From the NCBI GenBank assembly GCA_003210025.1, contig QCNW01000002.1:107295-171294 (forward strand): DNA of 64,000 bases. The letters are read 5' to 3'. The position numbers were made by a program, and so were the translations under genes. How positions within the stretch are numbered: the first letter of the stretch is position 1; each line of letters starts with the position of its first letter. This document shows, one piece after another, positions 19,311-28,615 of the stretch. This DNA comes from Pelagibacteraceae bacterium AG-426-M19. Lineage in GTDB: Bacteria; Pseudomonadota; Alphaproteobacteria; Pelagibacterales; Pelagibacteraceae. The notes under the pieces were generated by a model. The model did no database searches. It was not told the origin of the DNA and was given only the letters and a program-made list of their open reading frames with translations.

Positions 19311-19855
19311 TGAAACAAAAAGGTTTCACTTTAATTGAATTACTTGTTGTTGTAGCAATTATTGGTATTTTAGCTGCAGTAGGTGTTGTTGCGTACAGCG
19401 GTTATACTAAAGGCGCAAAGCAAAATGTATTAAAATCAAATTTTGCAAATATTGAAAAAAAAATCAAATTAGCAGCAACAGGTTGTTTTAGTGGAATTGA
19501 AATAAAATTTGGCCCATATCAAGATGGGAGATCACCAAATACTCATACATGCAATACTCCTGGCTTTTCTAGTAATATGTTAAACGCTGACTCAATTACA
19601 TATAAATTGTACTTAGAAAATTTTGGTATGAAAAACCCTATTAACAGCTCTAAACTTGGAATAAATTGGAGTAATGGAACTTGTCCACCTCAAAGTGTTG
19701 CTCAAGGTCAAATAGTTATGGGATATGCACACAAAAATAATACATGCGGAATGGCAGGTAATATGTCTTGCCTTAAAGTAAATTTAGGTGATATCGATGG
19801 AAATGGATCAGATGATTTTATATCTGAAGAAATTAATTTTTGCGATTTTAGATAA
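19310..19855 (+). CDS. Type IV pilin, tandem paralogue with EF-hand/thrombospondin-3-like D-x-D-G-N-G-x-D-D loop
   Basis: MKQKGFTLIELLVVVAIIGILAAVGVVAYSGYTKGAKQ; C-terminal LGDIDGNGSDDF. Confidence 0.92.
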   Translation: MKQKGFTLIELLVVVAIIGILAAVGVVAYSGYTKGAKQNVLKSNFANIEKKIKLAATGCFSGIEIKFGPYQDGRSPNTHTCNTPGFSSNMLNADSITYKLYLENFGMKNPINSSKLGINWSNGTCPPQSVAQGQIVMGYAHKNNTCGMAGNMSCLKVNLGDIDGNGSDDFISEEINFCDFR

Positions 19856-19979
19856 ATAAAATACATAAATGATAATATATTATCCTAAATACTAAGTGGT
19901 AAAATTTTTTTTAAAACAAATGAGTAGGTTTTTATTGATACGTCAGCAAACTTTAAATAATAATTTAAATATTTAATAA

Positions 19980-20282
19980 ATGTTAAAGTTATCTCTAATT
20001 ATTGCTGCAATTATATTTAGCATACTTACTTGGGCTACTGCTAATGTATGCAGTTATAATTACGTGATCAAAAAAAAAAGTAATATAATTGAAGAATTGA
20101 GTAAAGAGATTGATATTTCATTGGGTAATACGAGAGTATATTATTTTAGAGAGTTAAATTGTAAAAAAGCTGATTTAAGTTTTGATATGATTAGAATGAT
20201 GGAAAATATAGAAGTAATATCTGTTATGTTTTATCAATACTTCACAACAGATATAACTGGAAAACCCTTGGGAGATAAATAA
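19980..20282 (+). CDS. Hypothetical small exported or membrane-anchored protein
   Basis: 100 aa ORF with N-terminal hydrophobic segment MLKLSLIIAAIIFSILTWATANVCS; no family recognised. Confidence 0.5.
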   Translation: MLKLSLIIAAIIFSILTWATANVCSYNYVIKKKSNIIEELSKEIDISLGNTRVYYFRELNCKKADLSFDMIRMMENIEVISVMFYQYFTTDITGKPLGDK

Positions 20283-20288
20283 TAATCT

Positions 20289-20654
20289 ATGAAATATGAT
20301 GAGAATAATATATTTGCAAAAATCTTAAGAGGTGACATACCTTGTAATAAAATTTATGAGGATGATTTTGTGCTATCCTTTTATGACATCAATCCTCAAA
20401 AAAAAATTCATGCTCTAGTTATTCCAAAAGGAAAATATATTGACTTAGACGACTTCAGCACGAATGCATCTAATGAAGAAATAATTGGTTTAATGAAAGG
20501 TGTTACTATTGTTGCAAAAAAATTAGGTATATCCTCTATTGATGGCAAAGGTTATAGAGCTCTTGCTAATATAAGTGATTATGGTGGCCAAGAAGTACCA
20601 CATTTACATTTTCATTTATTTGGAGGAGAAAAAGTTGGAAAAATGGTTTCGTGA
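20289..20654 (+). CDS. HIT family (histidine triad) hydrolase
   Basis: IFAKILRGDIPCNKIYEDDFVLSFYDINPQKKIHALVIPK; VPHLHFHLFGG. Confidence 0.95.
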   Translation: MKYDENNIFAKILRGDIPCNKIYEDDFVLSFYDINPQKKIHALVIPKGKYIDLDDFSTNASNEEIIGLMKGVTIVAKKLGISSIDGKGYRALANISDYGGQEVPHLHFHLFGGEKVGKMVS

Positions 20655-21163
20655 TAACTAGAGTTGATAGAAAATATTTAGAGATAGACTCACCAGATAA
20701 AATTAATTTATCTGAAAAGCCTCAGAATTCATGCAAGATAGAAAAAAAAAATCCTCCAGATTTTCAAATCAATAAATTTTTTTATAAAAACATTGGTAAA
20801 AGTTATCGTTGGATCGATAGATTAGTTTGGAATGACAAAAAATGGATGGATTATACTAACAATTCAAATTTAGAGACTTACATACTTTCTGAAAATGAGG
20901 ATTTAATTGGTTTTTTTGAGCTTTTGTTTCATGCAGAGACAAAAAAATGTGAAGTGGCCTATTTTGGTATTCTAGACGAATTTATAGGTAAAAAATACGG
21001 TGGCTATCTTTTATCGGAGGCTTTGAAGTTAGGATTTAGAAAAAATACTAAGAAGGTTTGGTTACATACTTGTTCTTTAGATCACAAACATGCCTTAAAA
21101 AACTATCTAGGACGCGGGATGAAAATTTTCAAATCTGAAACAATTAATTTAGATATTAGTTAA
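20651..21163 (+). CDS. GNAT-family N-acetyltransferase
   Basis: EDLIGFFELLF, VAYFGILDEFIGKKYGGYLLSEALKLGF, VWLHTCSLDHKHALKNYLGRGMKIFKSE; GTG start. Confidence 0.82.
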   Translation: MITRVDRKYLEIDSPDKINLSEKPQNSCKIEKKNPPDFQINKFFYKNIGKSYRWIDRLVWNDKKWMDYTNNSNLETYILSENEDLIGFFELLFHAETKKCEVAYFGILDEFIGKKYGGYLLSEALKLGFRKNTKKVWLHTCSLDHKHALKNYLGRGMKIFKSETINLDIS

Positions 21164-21710
21164 TATAATTTTGAACTCTAAATAATTTTTTATCAATCAT
21201 ATTATTTGTTTCTATATCGAGCAATTTCGTTTCAACTGTATTTAGGTAAATGTCAGTCGTTGTCCATCCTTTAATATCATAACTATCTTTATCAAAAAAA
21301 ATGTTTAATAAATTGTTATTATGTATGATTTCAAAAGAAAATGTTTCATCATTTTCTCGAATTATTTCTATATTATCTAACTTTTTAAGGAGAAATTTTT
21401 TATCTAGAATTAAATCAAGAGGAGTATCTTTAAGTTGGTACCTTAAATAATTTGTAATTTTTTTGCTATTAATTACAAGTGATTTTCCATTTGATACTAA
21501 AATTTTATTATAAATATCATCGTATTTACAAAAAATTTTTTTTGGGTATGAAATTATACATTCTCCTTGCTCGGTCTTTCTTCCAATTTTTTGTATGAAT
21601 TTAAAAGATATATTATCTGTTTCTTGTAATTTATTTTTTATTAATTGTTTTGGTGACGCAAAAATATTTAATGGATAAAAAAAAATTAAAATAAAAATTA
21701 TATATTTCAC
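21156..21710 (-). CDS. lolA: Outer-membrane lipoprotein carrier LolA family
   Basis: FKFIQKIGRKTEQGECIISYPKKIFCKYDD; signal peptide; DIKGWTTTDIYLNTVE. Confidence 0.8.
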   Translation of the reverse strand: MKYIIFILIFFYPLNIFASPKQLIKNKLQETDNISFKFIQKIGRKTEQGECIISYPKKIFCKYDDIYNKILVSNGKSLVINSKKITNYLRYQLKDTPLDLILDKKFLLKKLDNIEIIRENDETFSFEIIHNNNLLNIFFDKDSYDIKGWTTTDIYLNTVETKLLDIETNNMIDKKLFRVQNYIN

Positions 21711-23788
21711 TATTTTAAAACTTCTCTTTTACCTACATGATTAGCTTTACTTACTTCACCATTTAATTCCATTTGATCAATGATCCTTGCAGCTCTATTA
21801 TATCCTATTTGTAGTTTTCTTTGCAAAAATGAGGTAGACGCTTTTCTTTCTGATTTAATTATTTCCAATGCTTCATTATACAATTCATCAGTATCAGAAT
21901 TATCTTTACTTTTTTCACCAATTTCTTTCTCGTCAGCAAAATTCAAAATTTCATCAACATAATCTGGTTCTGCCTGATTTCTCAAAAAGTTATTTACTTT
22001 ATCTATTTCAATTTCTGAAACGTAGGGGGCATGTATCCTTGTGATTCTGTTTGCAGAAGACATATATAACATGTCACCTTTCCCTAAAAGCTGCTCAGCA
22101 CCTTGCTCACCTAAAATTGTTCTACTATCAATTTTAGAGGTTACTTGGAATGAGATACGAGTAGGAAAATTAGCTTTTATTGTTCCAGTTATTACGTCTA
22201 CGCTCGGCCTCTGTGTAGCCATAATTATATGAATTCCGGCTGCTCTAGCCATTTGTGATAATTTTTGTATATAGTTTTCAATTTCTTTTCCAGCTACCAA
22301 CATGAGATCTGACATTTCATCAACTATTACAACAATATAAGGCATCTTAACTTTATGCTTCTCATTATATCCATCAATGTTCCTTACACCCACTTTTGTC
22401 ATTAACCTGTATCTACTTTCCATTTCTTTAACTACCCAACCCAAAACAGACGCTGCTTTTTTTGCTTCAGTAATAACAGGACATAATAAATGCGGTATCC
22501 CTTCATAGGTCGAAAGTTCAAGCATTTTTGGATCGATCAAAATAAATTTACAGACGTCTGGTGTATGTTTGTAAATGAGTGATAGTATAATTGTATTAAT
22601 ACATACTGATTTCCCTGAACCAGTAGTTCCTGCTATTAATAAATGAGGCATTGAACTTAAATCACTAGTAATTGGTTCTCCAGATATACTTTTACCAAGA
22701 GCAATAGGTAATTTAATTTCTCTTTTTTTAAAATTCTTGTCTGAAATTATTTCTCTTAAAAAAACATTTTCTCTGGATATCTTTGGTAGTTCAATACCAA
22801 CAGTATTACTCCCAGGTATTGTGGCTATTCTCGCAGACTCTGAACTTGTATTTCTAGCAATATCTTCTGCTAAATTTATTATTTTGGAAACTTTAACCCC
22901 AGCTGCAGGCTCGAATTCATTGAGAGAAACAACAGGTCCATGACTTATTTTTTTTATTTTTCCTTCGACACCAAAATCAAGAAGTATTTTTTCTAAACCT
23001 TCTGCATCTATTTTAAAATCATCTTTTTTATTAGAGTTTTTTTCTGGTTTTTTTAAAAAATCAATTAAAGGTAATTTAATTTTTACATCACTTAAAATTG
23101 ATTTGTTATTAGAAAACAAATCTTCTTGAACAGGAGGTTCCTTAGATCTTTCAATTATAGTATTTTCTTTAAAAGTATTTTCTTGAGAAATTAAATTGTC
23201 TTTTTTTGATGAAAATAGTTTTTTCATCATTGTGAAACAACTTAAAATATGGGAAATTTTGAAATTACTACTTAAAAGGAAAAATAATAGAATAATAAAT
23301 ATTAATAAATAATAACTTACTGTTTTGTTAATTTTCAAAAAGTCTATGAGTATAGTCTCAGACATTAATTCTCCAATAAAACCATTGTTACCATTTATTA
23401 TTAACCAATATGTTTCCTTATGGAAAATACCAAAGAAAAGTGATGCAGTAATAACGTAAAGAATAATGAAAAAAATATTTTCTATAATGACGATAAACTT
23501 TTTGTTAATCGTTATAGACAAACCTGTAAAAAGAAGAGAAAAAGGAATTAAAAGTGATATAATACCAATTGACTGAAAAAATATATCAGCAATAAAACTT
23601 CCTCTAAATCCAAGAAAATTTTTTATTTCCTGATTTTCTGGAAATATAAAATTCGGATCCTCTGGCGAATAGCTAATTAAAGATATAAAAAGTAATATCG
23701 AAACTACTACTAGGAAAATACCGAATAGTTCCGCCAATCTCTTTATGATAAAATCGCCTATTTTATTGATATAATTTTTAAATATCAT
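21710..23788 (-). CDS. ftsK: DNA translocase FtsK/SpoIIIE
   Basis: N-terminal TMs; HLLIAGTTGSGKSVCINTIILSLIYKH; FILIDPKMLELSTYEGIPHLLCPVIT; IIMATQRPSVDVITGTIKANFPTRISFQV; gamma domain at C-terminus. Confidence 0.97.
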   Translation of the reverse strand: MIFKNYINKIGDFIIKRLAELFGIFLVVVSILLFISLISYSPEDPNFIFPENQEIKNFLGFRGSFIADIFFQSIGIISLLIPFSLLFTGLSITINKKFIVIIENIFFIILYVITASLFFGIFHKETYWLIINGNNGFIGELMSETILIDFLKINKTVSYYLLIFIILLFFLLSSNFKISHILSCFTMMKKLFSSKKDNLISQENTFKENTIIERSKEPPVQEDLFSNNKSILSDVKIKLPLIDFLKKPEKNSNKKDDFKIDAEGLEKILLDFGVEGKIKKISHGPVVSLNEFEPAAGVKVSKIINLAEDIARNTSSESARIATIPGSNTVGIELPKISRENVFLREIISDKNFKKREIKLPIALGKSISGEPITSDLSSMPHLLIAGTTGSGKSVCINTIILSLIYKHTPDVCKFILIDPKMLELSTYEGIPHLLCPVITEAKKAASVLGWVVKEMESRYRLMTKVGVRNIDGYNEKHKVKMPYIVVIVDEMSDLMLVAGKEIENYIQKLSQMARAAGIHIIMATQRPSVDVITGTIKANFPTRISFQVTSKIDSRTILGEQGAEQLLGKGDMLYMSSANRITRIHAPYVSEIEIDKVNNFLRNQAEPDYVDEILNFADEKEIGEKSKDNSDTDELYNEALEIIKSERKASTSFLQRKLQIGYNRAARIIDQMELNGEVSKANHVGKREVLK

Positions 23789-23849
23789 GAATCAAAACTG
23801 CTTTTGTCACTTTGTATCATTTAATTTTTATTGTTAAAATTATTTTGTC

Positions 23850-24932
23850 ATGAAAATCTGTCTTATTGGCCAAAATTTAACAAATTTGATTCTTGCAAGC
23901 GTTTTTGAGCAAAAAAAACTCAATGTTGATATATATTTTAAAAAAAAAATTCGAAACATAAAATCTAATAGAACAATAGCTTTATCAAGTGAAAATTTTG
24001 AATATTTAAAAATCTTTACAAAATCGAGCATTGTACCTTGGAAAAGTAAAGAAATAAAAATTTTTACAGAAGGTTCGCAATCTAAAGAGATAATTAATTT
24101 TAATAAAAAAAATAAAGAGACTTTTAATTTAGTATCTTATTCTAAATTAAATGAAATTTTTTTTAAAAAAATAAAAAAATCAAAATTTATAAAATTATAT
24201 AATTCTGATACTCTTAGTTCGCTTATTCTAAATAAAATAAAAAAATATGATTTAGTTATTAATAGTGAAAACAAAAATTTTATATCAAACAAATTTTTTA
24301 CAAATAAAATAAAAAAAAACTACAGAAGTAGAGCATATACATTTCTAATTGGTCATCAACGTAAAGAAAATAACATTGCAATTCAAATTTTTACAAAATT
24401 TGGACCTCTAGCATTTCTACCATTATCTAATACCAAAACATCAATAGTTTTTTCATATAAGGGAGAGGAGATGGATGATAAAAAAATTATCGATATATTC
24501 AAAAAATATAATTCTTTTTATTCAATAACTAAGATCAGTAAAATAGAAAAATTTAGTCTGAGTTTTGAAATGCTTAGAAGTTATACTCATAATAATATCC
24601 TTGCATTTGGTGATTTAATACACCGTATACATCCACTTGCTGGACAAGGATTTAATATGACAATTAGAGATATTAAAATAATTTCAAGAATAGTTGATGA
24701 TAAAATATCATTAGGGCTTCCAATAGACATCTCTGTCGCAGTAGATTTCCAGAATTCTACAAAACATCTTAATTATCTCTATGGAAAAGCAATTGATGGA
24801 ATATATGAATTCTTTAGATTAGATAGCAACATTAACAATTCAATTTCAAAACCAGTTTTTAGTATTTTAAATAAAAATTCTATTTTTAAAAAGTATTCTA
24901 ATATTTTATCGGATAAAGGATTTAAATTATAA
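23850..24932 (+). CDS. FAD-dependent monooxygenase, UbiH/COQ6-like
   Basis: NILAFGDLIHRIHPLAGQGFNMTIRDIKII motif near C-terminus; N-terminal FAD-binding region is divergent. Confidence 0.72.
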   Translation: MKICLIGQNLTNLILASVFEQKKLNVDIYFKKKIRNIKSNRTIALSSENFEYLKIFTKSSIVPWKSKEIKIFTEGSQSKEIINFNKKNKETFNLVSYSKLNEIFFKKIKKSKFIKLYNSDTLSSLILNKIKKYDLVINSENKNFISNKFFTNKIKKNYRSRAYTFLIGHQRKENNIAIQIFTKFGPLAFLPLSNTKTSIVFSYKGEEMDDKKIIDIFKKYNSFYSITKISKIEKFSLSFEMLRSYTHNNILAFGDLIHRIHPLAGQGFNMTIRDIKIISRIVDDKISLGLPIDISVAVDFQNSTKHLNYLYGKAIDGIYEFFRLDSNINNSISKPVFSILNKNSIFKKYSNILSDKGFKL

Positions 24933-24933
24933 A

Positions 24934-25575
24934 TTACTGAAGAGTAGTATTTTCGAATTCATCTTTAATATAATTATTTAGAATTTGTTCCATTTTTTCT
25001 TTTCTTACATTTATATCAAGACTTTCTAATAATATTTGTTTTTCTTCTAATGAAAAGGGTGAAGCCATTGATAGATCATTAAGAGTTTGGCTAAGATCCT
25101 TCTTCTCTAAATCTTTTAAGTTCACAATATACCCTTGTTTTTTGAAAAATGTTCTCATGTTCTTCATAATTAAGCTTAAGTCTGAAAAGTTAACTTCGTT
25201 ACTTTTTTGCATTATATCTTTTGAAAAATTATCATACTGAACACTGCACTCACGGTACATTTTGTCGGTATTTAACTCTGAGTTAATTTTGTATCTACAA
25301 ATACCGTTTAAAATAATAAGTATTCTACCATCCTCTGTTTCATTGAAACTTGTAATTTTTCCAATACATCCTATTTCGTACAAATCAGGTTTTTTCAAAG
25401 GCCCTGTTTTTTTTGGCTGTATCATTCCAATCATTCTATGCTTTTTCATACTATCATTTACCATTTGTAAATATCTAGGTTCAAAAATGTTCAGTGGAAC
25501 AGTTGTGCCGGGAAACATTATAAAATTTGATAGGGGAAAAATTGGTATAGTTTTTGGTAATTCCTCGAGTTTCAT
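24934..25575 (-). CDS. LON substrate-binding domain protein (peptidase S16-like)
   Basis: LPKTIPIFPLSNFIMFPGTTVPLNIFEPRYLQMVNDSMK; GCIGKITSFNETEDGRILIILNGICRYKI. Confidence 0.93.
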   Translation of the reverse strand: MKLEELPKTIPIFPLSNFIMFPGTTVPLNIFEPRYLQMVNDSMKKHRMIGMIQPKKTGPLKKPDLYEIGCIGKITSFNETEDGRILIILNGICRYKINSELNTDKMYRECSVQYDNFSKDIMQKSNEVNFSDLSLIMKNMRTFFKKQGYIVNLKDLEKKDLSQTLNDLSMASPFSLEEKQILLESLDINVRKEKMEQILNNYIKDEFENTTLQ

Positions 25576-25624
25576 ATTTTAATTATAGTCATTCATTCTT
25601 AAGATACAATTGGACAAAATTGGA

Positions 25625-26470
25625 TTAATATTTTTTTAAAATTTTTAGTTTTGCAATATCGTTTCTATATTTTTCAACAATTTTTAAATTCTCCCTTTTT
25701 TCAAGTAAACGTATTAAGAAATCGGCAAAATCATAAGAGTTGTAAGAGTAATGCATGATGTTGATTAATTTTTTAAGATCTTCACTATTTAATTCATTAA
25801 TAGTTTCATAACTTGGAACAAATACACAATCTAATTGTATTAAAGTATGTAAACCATTTAATGAACTTCCACCTAAAACTACAGGTTTAAATGTTTTTGT
25901 ATTTATCTTTTGGAACATATTTAAATTAAATTTTAAATCCTCCATTTGTTTACACACATAAGAAAACCTCTTTTCTTTTTTATAAAGTGGTATTGGAGAT
26001 AATTCTAATTCTACGACTAAACAATTTTTAATTGTATCTTTTGAACAATCTATAATCTCAGATTCTAAACCTTGCACATCGATCTTTAAAAAATCTACTT
26101 TACTTTCAAATTTAATTTCATCTAGTTTTTTTGTCTTTATTTTTATTTTATCTTTGATTACTGCATCCAACTCAAATCTATGAAAATTTTTTACGTAATC
26201 TATATCTGCTTCAAGAAAAGAACTCCAACCCGGATATTCACAAATATTGAAAATTTTCTCTTCACCATTACCAATTGCGTAATTAAAGAATTCTCTCTTT
26301 TTATCTTTATTTTCTGATATTAATTTTTCAAATTCAATTTTATTTGGCTCAAAACCATATAGTTTTGAGTCAGTATTTTTTAATAAATTATCAATATGTG
26401 GAGTAGGATCACAATTACTAGCACCTATATCGCATGCAATTATTTTTGAATTGTTACTTATGTAGTCCAT
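25625..26470 (-). CDS. FkbM family methyltransferase
   Basis: IIACDIGASNC..., LYGFEPNKIEFEKL, VDFLKIDVQGLESEIIDCSKD. Confidence 0.85.
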   Translation of the reverse strand: MDYISNNSKIIACDIGASNCDPTPHIDNLLKNTDSKLYGFEPNKIEFEKLISENKDKKREFFNYAIGNGEEKIFNICEYPGWSSFLEADIDYVKNFHRFELDAVIKDKIKIKTKKLDEIKFESKVDFLKIDVQGLESEIIDCSKDTIKNCLVVELELSPIPLYKKEKRFSYVCKQMEDLKFNLNMFQKINTKTFKPVVLGGSSLNGLHTLIQLDCVFVPSYETINELNSEDLKKLINIMHYSYNSYDFADFLIRLLEKRENLKIVEKYRNDIAKLKILKKY

Positions 26471-26625
26471 AATATAATAAAATTTATTATTAATCTTTTG
26501 ATATACTTCATAATATCATCATTTGAGATTTCATCACAAGTCTAACTAAACCTATCAAAATAATAAATTATTTTGTCACTTGCTAATTTTTAAAAAAGCT
26601 ACTAATTTTAATACTAATAGAACAA

Positions 26626-26700
26626 GCGGGCATAGCTCAGTGGTAGAGCGTCTCGTTGCCAACGAGAAGGTCGTGGGTTCAAGTCCCATTGCCCGCTCCA
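26626..26700 (+). tRNA. tRNA-Gly (anticodon GCC), CCA encoded
   Basis: GCGGGCA...TGCCCGC acceptor stem, TAGCTCAGTGGTAGAG D-arm, TCTCG-TTGCCAA-CGAGA anticodon arm, GTGGGTTCAAGTCCCAT T-arm, TCCA 3' end. Confidence 0.97.
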
Positions 26701-26716
26701 TTATAGGAATTGTATT

Positions 26717-27055
26717 ATGAGTGATCTAGCAAGTAAAAAATGTATCCCGTGTGAAGGTAACATCCCGCCATTTAACACAGAAGAAATTCATAAATATTTA
26801 AAACAAGTTGATGGATGGGAAGTTATAGAGGATAAAATCGATGGATTTCATTTAATAAAAAATTTTAAATTTGATGATTTTTTACAAAGTCAAGAATTTG
26901 TGAATAAAGTTGGAGAAATTGCTGAAACAGAGGGACATCACCCTGATCTGTGGTTTGGATGGGGCTATGCAAGAATTAAAATATTTACTCATGCAATTAA
27001 AGGTCTTGCTGAGAGTGATTTTATTTTAGCCGCTAAAATAGATAAGATAAATTGA
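26717..27055 (+). CDS. phhB: 4a-hydroxytetrahydrobiopterin dehydratase (PCD/DCoH)
   Basis: CIPCEGNIPPFNTEEIHKYLKQVDGWEV, FVNKVGEIAETEGHHPDLWFGWGYARIKIFTHAIKGLAESDFILAAKID. Confidence 0.93.
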   Translation: MSDLASKKCIPCEGNIPPFNTEEIHKYLKQVDGWEVIEDKIDGFHLIKNFKFDDFLQSQEFVNKVGEIAETEGHHPDLWFGWGYARIKIFTHAIKGLAESDFILAAKIDKIN

Positions 27056-28615
27056 TTAGTGATTAAAGTGTCTTGTTTTGGAAAATACTAAAATAGTATT
27101 TGTTTGGTTAGCAAATTTAATAACTTCTTTATCATTTTTTGAACCCGACGGTTGTATGACCGCTGAAATTCCTGCTTGTACCAATTTTTCTATACCATCC
27201 ACAAACGGGAAAAACGCATCAGATGCTGCTAGGATTTCATCACTATCGCTTATTTTCTGAAACTTTTTCATTTTATCAATTGCTATATTGCAACTATCTA
27301 ACCTACTTGGTTGACCAGAACCTATGCCTATTGTCTTGTAATCTTTTGTAATGACTATCGCATTTGATTTTACACTTCTGCATATATTAAATGCAAAAAT
27401 GAGTTTGTTTAAAGTTTTATTAGTAGGTTTTAATTTTGATACAATTTTAAAATCTTTCTTGGAAAAATATTGAGTATCAGGATCTTGAACTAAAATAGAA
27501 TTAAATTTATTTATAAAATTAAATTTAAAATTTTTTTCTACTTTACTAGAATCAATTAGCCTTAGATTTTTTTTCTTTTTTAAAAGTTTGACTGATTTTT
27601 TATCAAATCCATTTGCAACTATTACCTCAAAAAATATTTTATTAATCTCTTTAGCTAAACTAATATTTAATTTAAAGTTACATGATACAATACCACCATA
27701 GGCACTAATTGGGTCACTTTCTAAAGCCTCTTTAAAAGATTTGATTTTGTTTGAATTAATGGAAACTCCACAAGGATTTGCATGCTTAATTATTGCTACA
27801 CCCTTATTTTTTGGTAAAGTCTCAGATATACTTAGGGCAGAATAAAGATCGTTATAGTTGTTATAACTGAGTTGTTTTCCACTGATTTGAATAATTTCCT
27901 GTTTATTATTTTGTGAATATATTGCTCCTTTTTGATGAGGGTTTTCTCCATATCTTGTCTTCTCAACTAATTTTCCAGAAAAAACATTCTTAATTGGGAA
28001 AAGGTTTTTAGATTTCTGATTGAAATAATTAAAAATTTTTGATTCATAGTATGCTGTTTCCATAAATGCTTCTTCCGCCAATTTTTCTCTAAATTTTAAA
28101 TTCGTTGAACCTTTATTTTTATTTAATTCAATAGTTAAATCTTCATACTGTTTTGCGTTACTTAGGATAGCTACATCATTATAATTTTTTGCAGCTGCTC
28201 TAACCATTGTTGGTCCTCCAATATCTATATTTTCAATTATATTTTTGTGGCCAGAATTACTTAATAAAACTTTTTCAAATGGATAAAAATTTATAATAAC
28301 TAGATCTATATTTTCATAATTGTTAATTTTCATTTCTTTTTGATGTTTTTTATTCTGCCTAACATTCAAAATCCCAGAATGAATTTTTGGATGCAATGTT
28401 TTTACTCTTCCATCTAGCAACTCTTTTGAATTTGTAAATTTAGATACTTCTAAGCATTTAAAACCCATACTCTTAATTTTTTTGTATGTGCCGCCTGAGC
28501 TTATTATTTTGATTTTATATTTTTTTAGTAAATTTAATAATGGCCTTAAATTGGATTTATCTGACAATGAAATTAAAGCAGTCTTAATTTTTATTGTATT
28601 TTTTCGAATGCCCAT
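27056..28615 (-). CDS. purH: Bifunctional AICAR formyltransferase/IMP cyclohydrolase
   Basis: ALISLSDKSNLRPLLNLL, GRVKTLHPKIHSGIL, IDIGGPTMVRAAAKNY, RYGENPHQKGA, KHANPCGVS, GIGSGQPSRLDS. Confidence 0.98.
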   Translation of the reverse strand: MGIRKNTIKIKTALISLSDKSNLRPLLNLLKKYKIKIISSGGTYKKIKSMGFKCLEVSKFTNSKELLDGRVKTLHPKIHSGILNVRQNKKHQKEMKINNYENIDLVIINFYPFEKVLLSNSGHKNIIENIDIGGPTMVRAAAKNYNDVAILSNAKQYEDLTIELNKNKGSTNLKFREKLAEEAFMETAYYESKIFNYFNQKSKNLFPIKNVFSGKLVEKTRYGENPHQKGAIYSQNNKQEIIQISGKQLSYNNYNDLYSALSISETLPKNKGVAIIKHANPCGVSINSNKIKSFKEALESDPISAYGGIVSCNFKLNISLAKEINKIFFEVIVANGFDKKSVKLLKKKKNLRLIDSSKVEKNFKFNFINKFNSILVQDPDTQYFSKKDFKIVSKLKPTNKTLNKLIFAFNICRSVKSNAIVITKDYKTIGIGSGQPSRLDSCNIAIDKMKKFQKISDSDEILAASDAFFPFVDGIEKLVQAGISAVIQPSGSKNDKEVIKFANQTNTILVFSKTRHFNH

